Shown: positions 56,459-64,000 of the stretch, piece after piece
Numbering within the stretch: the first letter of the stretch is position 1
Layout of the letters: each line of letters starts with the position of its first letter
Source of the DNA: Auricularia sp. M13
Lineage: Eukaryota; Basidiomycota; Agaricomycetes; Auriculariales; Auriculariaceae
DNA: 64,000 nucleotides
Assembly: GCA_037042915.1 (NCBI GenBank)
Contig: CM073204.1
Span: 248,001-312,000, forward strand
Direction of reading: 5' to 3'
The notes under the pieces: generated by a model
Seen by the model: only the letters and a program-made list of their open reading frames with translations
What the model was told of the DNA's origin: nothing
The model's database searches: none
Made by a program: the position numbers and the translations under genes

Positions 56459-57366
56459 ATGCCCCGAATCAAAATACCAGCCAAAGAAACTGAAACGATT
56501 GGCCTCTATTACACTGTGCCGCTCGACGCTCTGACCGATGACGACGTCCGCCGCATGCGCACGGACTTTGCTCTGGCGGCGCACGACCAGTACCAGCCGA
56601 TGATCAAACTCGTCGTCTCAGATCGCACGGACTTCGTGGGTAAAACGGCAGAAGAGGTCTTCGCGGTCCTGGAGCAAGAGAAACGCGATGACCCCATGAA
56701 CGCCCGCAATTTCCCATCTGTTCAGCCAGTACTCTTGGTAACAGAGGATACAGTCCGCAGCGCACACACTGCTGGAGAGGAGATTGAGGTGGTTTATGTG
56801 CAGCGCTGGGCCCATCTTTCCGATTTTGGTGAGATGGGCGAGCATCTCGCCAACGATGCTGCACGACAGCCGCGCAAGAGCGACGACGCCTCAAAGGATC
56901 CTGATCTCAAATTTACACTCAAAATGCGTATCGAGATGCAATAGTGAGCTCGAATCGAAACGGCTGGCATGCCAATGACTGATGACATACCAGCGCTCCA
57001 GTTCTCTACGTCAACCTCGACATCTGTAACATCACAATCCCAGAGATGCTTCAGCTTCCCTATGACCCAGCCTTGCCCCTCGCACCACCAGTCAAACAGA
57101 ACTGCGACTGGAGAGTGCAACCACCCTATCCCGCGACGGTAATTGCATCGCCCACGTCTTATGAGCGGCAGGAGCGCGGCCCCGAGGGCGTGCTCCTGCT
57201 TGGGGCAAGGCAGCAACGTCAGGTGTCGTATAGGTTGACGGAGCAAGCCGCAGAGGAGCTCGGCCTTGTTCCTCAGTGGACTACAGCCTGGCACGACCAG
57301 AGAGAAGCCGAAGGCACCATGACGTTCTCACAGCCTTGGAAGCCGCGACCTCTGCCCCCCTTTTGA
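56459..57366 (+). CDS. Unrecognised protein, two exons
   Basis: Exons 56459-56943 and 56994-57366 around a 50-nt intron give 285 residues starting MPRIKIPAKETETIGLYYTV. The N-terminal two-thirds look like a mixed alpha/beta globular domain with DALTDDDVRRMRTDFALAA and an acidic-basic stretch. The C-terminal part is Pro- and Trp-rich (NCDWRVQPPYPA, QPWKPRPLPPF). There is no signal peptide or membrane segment. I do not recognise a family. Codon use and the clean intron argue that it is real. It converges with the ABC transporter, 204 bp away. Confidence 0.65.
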
Positions 57367-57570
57367 TATCCATATTACGAACGTGTCGTAGCGTAGTTTT
57401 CCCTGATGCAACACGTTATATTTCTCTACACATTAGACACAGGCGGTAGACTAGTCTATCTATCTATCTAACGGTACAAAGCACAATCTATGTTTCTTCA
57501 AGTTCATCGTTTCGGATGATTGGTTGGTGAGACGGATGAGAGACTGATTGAAGGTCGCCAGACACATCAT

Positions 57571-60500
57571 CTACTTGCGCCTCCGAAAGGAGGGGAGGAT
57601 ACGACCCCTCCGGATGCGGAAGATATACGTGAAGACATAAACCATGACAGTCTGCGCATCTTGTCAGCATCGACAACAACGACCGCAGTCACGAGCCACT
57701 GACATTAAAGCAGACGAAACCAAAGACAATGCCCAGGTTGCGCCAGTGATGCGAATAGAAAATGTTAAAGTTGGCCGCCAAGAACTCATCGGTCGTGCGA
57801 GTCGAGCAGAACTGACAGTTCGTAGTCGCGTCCGGATTGGCCAAGTAGCCGCCAGAAGTAGCAATATACTGCTGCATGAAAGCGCCGCACGACTGGCTAG
57901 ACGGCGGGTTGAGTGGGACGAGCTCCTTCTCCGAGCAGTTGATCTGCTGATGACCAATGGCTACGGGAGAACTTGCACATCAGCGCCTCATCCACGCCAA
58001 AGGCGTGAAGCTACTGACCTTGTCCAAGCAGACCCTCGATGAGGTATGTGTACGGCGAGATGCGGTACATCCACTTCCACCACCCGAGCTGGCGGAAGGG
58101 CTGCAGCACACCGTTGCTATTGGCATTCGTCAGCATCGCCCCGCGCTCACCAGGACAGACAGCAGCACTCACAAAGTGATGACGAAGCTGAACAGCACAC
58201 TGAACAGCAGCGCCGCAATCTCGACGTTCGGGCTCATGGCAGCCACAGTCATCGAGAACGTCTGGAAATAGAGCGGATACGCAATGACGAGCGCGATGAA
58301 CGTGTAGCCGGCACGGTCGCTCGCGAATCCGACGGTCCAGAACCACGTAAAGAAGATGAGCGCGGTCGCGCACATGTTCAGTGGCACCTCCACCAGAAGT
58401 TGCGCCGTGATGAGCGCCGTCCAGCTGTACATGCGGCTCGGGCGCTCGCGAATCTCGTAAATGTTGCGCACATTGATGAACGGCACCTGAGTTTGGTTCG
58501 ACAGCGGCACCCTGCATTCTGTTAGCCTGCGTTGCCAAAGAAGTGGAAGAGTGCTCACGAAAGAATGGTGGCCATGAAGATCGCGAACAGCTTGTTCTGG
58601 GTGCCCTGCTGAGTGTCCTTGGAGTGGAAGAAAGTAAACCCAATGAAGAGCCCGCCAATCGTAGCCAGGAACAGCTTGGCCATGATGTACGTTGGGTCGC
58701 GCCAGTACGCAACTGCAAGACGAGCAAGCAACTCCTTGACCTGATAGAACCATCCAGTAGCGAACTCAGTCTGGAGGGTAGCTTCCACGGCGCCTCGCGC
58801 ACGACCGTGGGCCAGGATGTCGTCAATCTCGCGCTGAACCTGTCCGCGCTCGGCCGACTTGTCCCATACGTCGTGCCAGTCAGAAGTCGTAGCAGCCGTG
58901 GCACCCGCGCCGATAACATCGAGCATGAATTCAGCACTGCAGAGCGGATAAGCCAAAACACAGCTATCAGATGCACGGAGCGGCGCACGGATTTTCCTTG
59001 GGGTCACACGTCCTCGACCCGTTACGCTCGAAATACTGGATCATAGTAGTCGAGTTCTCGCCAAGCTCTCCGAAGTAGACCGTCTGTCCGCCCTTGCGCA
59101 GCAGCAGCATCCGGTCGAAGACCTGGAACAGCTCCGCCGACGGCTGATGGATAGTGCACAGAATTGCTTGACCGTGGTCCGCCAACGAACGCAGGAACGC
59201 CATGATCGCCCACGCGCTTTGCGAGTCCAAGCCGGACGTCGGCTCGTCCAGGAAGAGCAACAGCTTGGGCTTCGCGGCCAGCTCGACCGCAATCGTCGTC
59301 CGCTTGCGATGCTCCACGCCCAGCGTGCCGACGACGGCGTCCGCGTAGTCCTCAAGACCGCACATCTTGAGGCACTTCTCCGCACTATACGCCGCGTTCA
59401 GTACATTCCACGACGAAGCAGAGGCCACGGCTCACTATGCAACCTTGTCCTCAAGCGACACATCCGGCGGCTGGCGAAGCTTGGCCGAGAAGATGAGCGC
59501 CTCGCGCACCGTGGCCTGGGGAAGATGGGTGTCCGTCTGCTGACAGTAACCACTGCACCAACCCGTAGGTCAGCATTACTTCAGCATGATGGACAATGAA
59601 ACGCACGTCTGAGCCTGGAAGTCCGCAGGCAGCGCATGCCCGTTGACGAGCATTTCGCCGGTCACAACGCCCGTATCGACGCGCTGCGCGAGGACGTTCA
59701 ACAGGGTCGTCTTGCCAGCACCGCTCTCCCCCATCAGAGCAGTGAGCTTCCCAGGGGCGACGTAGCCGGACACGTCGTTGAGAAGCGTGCGCATCTCGCC
59801 ACCGCCGACAGGCACCGCATAGTTGAGCCCGCGCCATGTGAAGACGTCGCCAGTCGACGTCTGCGCGCCTTCCAGAGCCTTCTCGGCCTCGGCGCCAATG
59901 CCCGCGCCGTTCTCGGTCGGCGTCTGCTCGCCCTTCTCGGCGTCCGCGGGACTCGACCCCTTGAGCTGCTCGCGCTTCGCGCCGCGCTTGTAGAGCGTCA
60001 CCGCCGTTTCCGCCGCGGTATCGGTATTGTACTCCGTGAGCGCGAACAGGATGGCCAGGAACCCGACGCCAAATGCGATAACAATGCCAAAGTTCTGCGC
60101 GCACGCAGTTGTTGGCAACATGCACTCAACCGCGCAGTGAAAGGACGCACCATCCATGCATTCGACCACGAGTACCCATAGCTCAAATTGACAAACCGAT
60201 TCCCGTCCACAGTCGTGCTCCCAGGGACAGCGCCGACCGTCGTGCAGACCTGATTCTCAAGCGCCACATTCTCGTAGCCGGCGCCCTGCGGAACGAGGTT
60301 CGCGCAGGTCCCATCGAGCGTCCGAAACTCGTTCGTGATGAGCGACTCGAATCTACGCCCGCCGAGCGTCAGCAAAGGCTTAGAAAACTAACTCAAAGTG
60401 CTTACCCGTAGCGCAGCGGATTGAGATAGGTAATCCACCGCAATGCTCCCGGAACCGACGGCTTCGGGATCGTATAGCCCGTGTAGATGGAGATGACGAG

Positions 60501-63102
60501 GACTGCAACACCCGCCACGGCCTGTGCGCTCTCCTGCGTCGCGAACGCAGCGGCGATGGCGCGGAAGAACGCCTTCATGACGACGGACATCGTAAACACG
60601 AACAGCAGGAAGATGCTACACGCCGCCACGAGTCAGCAATGCGACGAAGAAGACTGTGAAACACAAAGCTCACAAGTACTGCGCCACAGTTCGCTGCAGT
60701 CCAACCAGGAAGTAGAGCAAGATGGTGAAGATCACCTGGATGAGGAACGTCAACGGAATGTCGACTGCAAGTGTGCGTTCGTCAGCTGTGTATTCCCTGT
60801 GCGCCCGACAAACGAGCGTGACGTACCAAGCGTGAGCGCAACAGCTTCAATGTACGGATGATACATCGCGCCGCGCATCTGGCGATGGACAATGGGCCGC
60901 TGAGCATAAAGCGCAGGGATCTCGCTCATCGCCGTCAACGCGCTGAACAGGAGCGCGAAGAAGATCACACCGCCGCGCGAGAAATACGCCGAAGTGCTGT
61001 TGGGAACCTACATAGCAAAACCGTGTCAGCTCCACCATGAAAGACCTACGCAGAAGACATACTTGGAAGAAGACCGTGCCGATGATGATAGCCTGGAAGA
61101 TGAAGCTGAAGATGTTGAGCAGCGTAAAGAGCATGTTGCCCCTCATAATCTGCACACGGCGCAGCATGACGGCCCGGACCTGCATCCACGGCGAGATGGT
61201 GTACGGGCTGGCCGTTGTCCCATTAGCTTACCTGCGACATACTAAAGGATCGCGACCACATACCTCGACTTCCTCGCAGTAGTCGCCTTCTCCTCGCGCG
61301 CACTCTCGCGATACAGCGCGCGCGTCTTGTGGCCATGGTCGCCCTCGTGCTTGCGGATGTACTCCTCTGCCTCTTGCAGGTTCGCCTTGCCCAGGTCGCT
61401 CGCCGCGAAGTACGCTGCAAACTCGTCCGCCGTCTTGGGCACGGCATGCTCGCTCGGTGGAGGATCACGCGCAATACGGCCCAAAGGATCGGTCACCGCG
61501 ACGAGGAAGTCGGGTGTCGTCTGGCGGTTCGCGGGCTCGTATCCCATGTCGATGAAGTATTGGCTGCAAGGCCCGAGTCAGCGCCAGGCGTAGCGATCAG
61601 ATAGTACATGTGCACATACCGGGCGCGGTTTGCAGGGCCGAAGTAAACCATCTTGCCCTCGTAGATCACGCACACCTGCGCTCCAGTCAGTATCTGCCGC
61701 ACTCTTTGAGAAATGCAGCATACCTTGTCGAACAGCTCAAACAGCTGCTCGCCAGCCTGGTACAGACTGACGATGCTCGTGGTGCGGAACGTATCCGTCG
61801 CAATGCGCACAGCGCGGCCGAACTCAAGCGCGGTGCTCGCGTCCAAGCCGCGCGTAGAGTTATCCCACGCCGTGAGCCGCGCGCGCGAGACCATAGCCTC
61901 GGCGATGCTCACGCGCTTCTTCTCGCCGCCCGAGACGCCGCGCACGGCAGCGTCACCGACAGGCGTCTTGAGGACATGGCGCAGGCCAAAGACCGTCGTG
62001 ACGATCTCGACCATCTTGGCCTGCGCGGCCTTGCGCGGCGCGTCGGCGATGCGGCGGTGCGGCGTGCGCGTCGTCGCGGCGAAGGCGACCGTCTCGCCGG
62101 CGCGCAACGTCGGGAAGTGCACGTCGTCCTCCGGGCAGTACAGAACGTCGCCGCGGTAGTGCTTCTCGAGCTCGGCAGGCGTGAGCGAGTCGTATGTCCG
62201 ATATCCGGAGACCGAGTGGAACTGGCCCGTCTCGTTGGCAAGCGTGCGCAGGAGCGAGCTGCATCCGGCGCCCGGACGCCCGAGCACCACTGCGAGGGAG
62301 GTGTCAGGCACGAAGATAAGGGATAGAGGGGACGCGATGGACTTACAGAGCATCTCGCCGGGTCGCACGACGCCGGTGAAGCCGGAGAGGATGTCGCGCA
62401 CGTGCGGGTGGCGCGCCTCGCGGATTTTCTCGAGAATCGCGGCGGGGCTGAACAGCGAACCGACGGTTTCCTGGTGTGCGGCGGACGCGCCGACGCCCTG
62501 GACGCGCAGATCGCGGAACGCGACGCCGATGCTTCGCGTCTTGATGTTGGATTCTTCGGCCCTGGGAAGATTGAATTGTAGTCTCATGATCAGACACTGC
62601 GAAGCGAATAATGGGGAGAGTGTACGCACTTGCGGACGACGTGGCGCACGGTGCGCTCGAAATCGAAGTTGTCGCCCACGGCGAGCGTTGCAGAACTCTG
62701 GCTGGCACTGGCTTCCGAGTCAGGCAAGGGGCCCTCGCGCTGGGTGTGCTGCGAATACTGCGAGGCCGAGTGCTCGCTCTGGGGATAGGGGTGCTGCATC
62801 TCGGGCTCGACCGGCGCGTGAGCATGGTGTTCGAGGTGCTGATCCTCCGAGTTTTGCGTGAGCGTGCGTCTGAGCTCGCCGACGCCGGGCGGGTCGAAAT
62901 AATCGATGCTGACGCGCGAGCTGCTGCGCCCGTGCGGCGTCGACGGGTACCCGCCAGGAACAGCGGGGGTGCTGTCGTTCGTGAAGCACGGGTGCATGCG
63001 GAGGGGCGTCACCGGCCCCGGTGTTGCGGGCGATGGCGCGTAAGGGGCGGCGCCATCCTCGATGATAACGCTGAGGTGCGAGGGTCGCTCGGGCGCCGAC
63101 AT
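57571..63102 (-). CDS. PDR-type (ABCG) full-size ABC transporter
   Basis: Eighteen exons, in order 63102-62630, 62561-62347, 62289-61724, 61675-61620, 61563-61264, 61207-61063, 61007-60827, 60764-60674, 60615-60406, 60352-60151, 60094-59607, 59552-59436, 59384-58989, 58936-58559, 58511-58173, 58116-58019, 57960-57704, 57651-57571. All join in frame to 1530 residues. Layout is NBD1-TMD1-NBD2-TMD2, reverse topology as in yeast Pdr5. NBD1 has the degenerate Walker A GRPGAGCS (233-240, Cys for Lys), VSGGEKKR (348-355) and WDNSTRGLD (371-379). NBD2 has an intact Walker [10 protein letters not shown] (935-943), a degenerate signature GVEHRKR (1037-1043) and LLFLDEP. The protein uses ATP to export hydrophobic compounds such as azoles, terpenoids or phenolics. 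The N-terminal 150 residues are Ser/Pro/His-rich. Confidence 0.93.
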
Positions 63103-64000
63103 TAGGCGGGGGTCGTAAGAGTTGAGAGATTAAGGGCGTGTACAGGTAGCGTCGGCCAGAACAAAACGATGACAAAAGGGCAGGGAGCGGAGGGCAGAGA
63201 GGAGCGATGCGAGGGGGTTATAAGCTACCCATCGTGCCGTCTGACGCGCGTCGGAAACGTCGATCGCGCGCGCCTGAATCAGCTCCCGTATCCTCGTGAA
63301 TCCTCAACTCGAGCTAGGACGGGTGACGTAAACGCTGAGATCCTTGGCTGACCGGCGCAAGGTGCTGACCGAGACGGGCAGTCGCGCGATCCACCGAGCA
63401 CCGCGCGTACGCGCAAGAGCAGCGGGGCCAAAAGTTATGCTCGCTCAGCCGGTTTGGGATATTTGGCGTATGTCGCGGGCGCCGAAAAAACGCGTTACTG
63501 GATCGCAGGAGTCTAGCGCAGACGCGTTCTTTGCATGGCAGCAGAGAGCGGGACGCCCTCCGAGCTTCAAAGGGTCGTCGAGCGTCCTTTGCCACGCAAC
63601 AGGTGAACAAAGTTCATCCGCGTTTCATCCTAGGACCTGGAATCATGACTAAGCACCACCAGGGATGCAATGGTCATCGACGGGGTCCACATCCCGAGCA
63701 GTGCAGCGCATCCGACAACGGGGCCCGTTGCTGGCGATAGCAAAAGAGGTACAAGCGCGCGCAATACGACAGGTTGCGTCAGGCGTTATCGTGGTGTGCC
63801 TTTTGTCCATGCTCGTCCATGCAGGGTGCCCATAGGTCGAGGAAATGTCTTGGGAAGCTTTGCAAGCATGCGCAGATGACTAAGTGCCAGCAGGATCGAA
63901 AGACTCATAGATAGCACTCCAAGACCTGTGCAATGCAGCGCATTCGACACCGGGGCCCGTGCTGGCGATAGCGCAAGAAACCCGAGGGCTCCGAGCGCGC
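63103..64000. other. Upstream region of the ABC transporter; right edge
   Basis: Promoter side of the ABC transporter. No gene is supported up to the window edge. Two dispersed 43-45-bp repeat copies occur near the end. Confidence 0.45.
63702..63976 (+). repeat. Two imperfect direct repeats of about 44 bp
   Basis: Copies at 63702-63746 and 63934-63976 share TGCAGCGCAT, then CGACA, CGGGGCCCGT and GCTGGCGATAGC with small differences. They lie 187 bp apart, one at the window edge, so more copies may follow. Confidence 0.8.

Noticed and set aside
25250-63102. One large secondary-metabolite cluster (methyltransferase, oxidase, ABC transporter)
   Set aside because: The genes are spread over 38 kb with ribosomal, G-protein and F-box genes between them, and there is no polyketide, peptide or terpene synthase.
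63702-63976. Terminal inverted repeat or transposon end
   Set aside because: The two copies are direct, imperfect and not flanked by target-site duplications or a transposase.

Overview
The window is nuclear DNA of a filamentous fungus, most likely an agaricomycete basidiomycete. The support is dense genes on both strands, many 45-65-nt GT..AG introns, a large F-box-like family, more than one G-protein alpha gene, and secreted lactonase-fold, GH16 and DOMON/cytochrome b561 proteins. Intron-exon models were built by hand from splice signals, reading-frame continuity and comparison between paralogues inside the window. Family assignments rest on recognised motifs, not on a database search.

Layout: 0-3.2 kb, no gene I can support. 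3.2-4.2 kb, a single-pass membrane protein (+). 4.6-7.9 kb, two F-box paralogues (-). 8.2-10.4 kb, a secreted-type flavin monooxygenase (+), facing a secreted lactonase-fold protein (10.5-12.1 kb, -). 13.2-15.3 kb, a divergent G-alpha protein (-). 18.1-22.1 kb, two more F-box paralogues, convergent. 22.3-24.6 kb, a GNAT acetyltransferase and a second single-pass membrane protein (-). 25.2-28.0 kb, an O-methyltransferase and an NmrA-like protein (+). 28.5-29.5 kb, ribosomal protein S0/uS2 (+). 30.0-32.2 kb, a tandem-DOMON cytochrome b561 protein (-). 33.8-37.0 kb, two F-box proteins (-). 37.4-39.6 kb, a GH16-like secreted protein and a small membrane protein (+). 39.9-42.0 kb, a flavin L-amino-acid-oxidase-like enzyme (-). 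45.6-47.8 kb, a canonical G-alpha (+). 50.3-52.1 and 54.2-55.3 kb, two further DOMON genes (-), one with and one without the b561 membrane part. 56.5-57.4 kb, an unrecognised protein (+). 57.6-63.1 kb, a full-size 18-exon PDR-type ABC transporter (-).

Three themes recur. First, there are six F-box genes; four share an N-terminal 'NRFAG' signature and a coiled-coil, pointing to local duplication of ubiquitin-ligase adaptors. Second, three DOMON genes share exon lengths and intron phases, but their architectures differ: DOMON-linker-DOMON-b561, DOMON-b561, and DOMON with a GPI-like tail. Together they look like a small extracellular or cell-surface electron-transfer set. Third, two proteins have altered catalytic residues: one G-alpha lacks the switch II glutamine, and the GH16-like protein has lysine in place of the nucleophile glutamate. 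The canonical G-alpha keeps every key residue and serves as an internal control. I saw no CRISPR array, rRNA, convincing tRNA or intact transposon.
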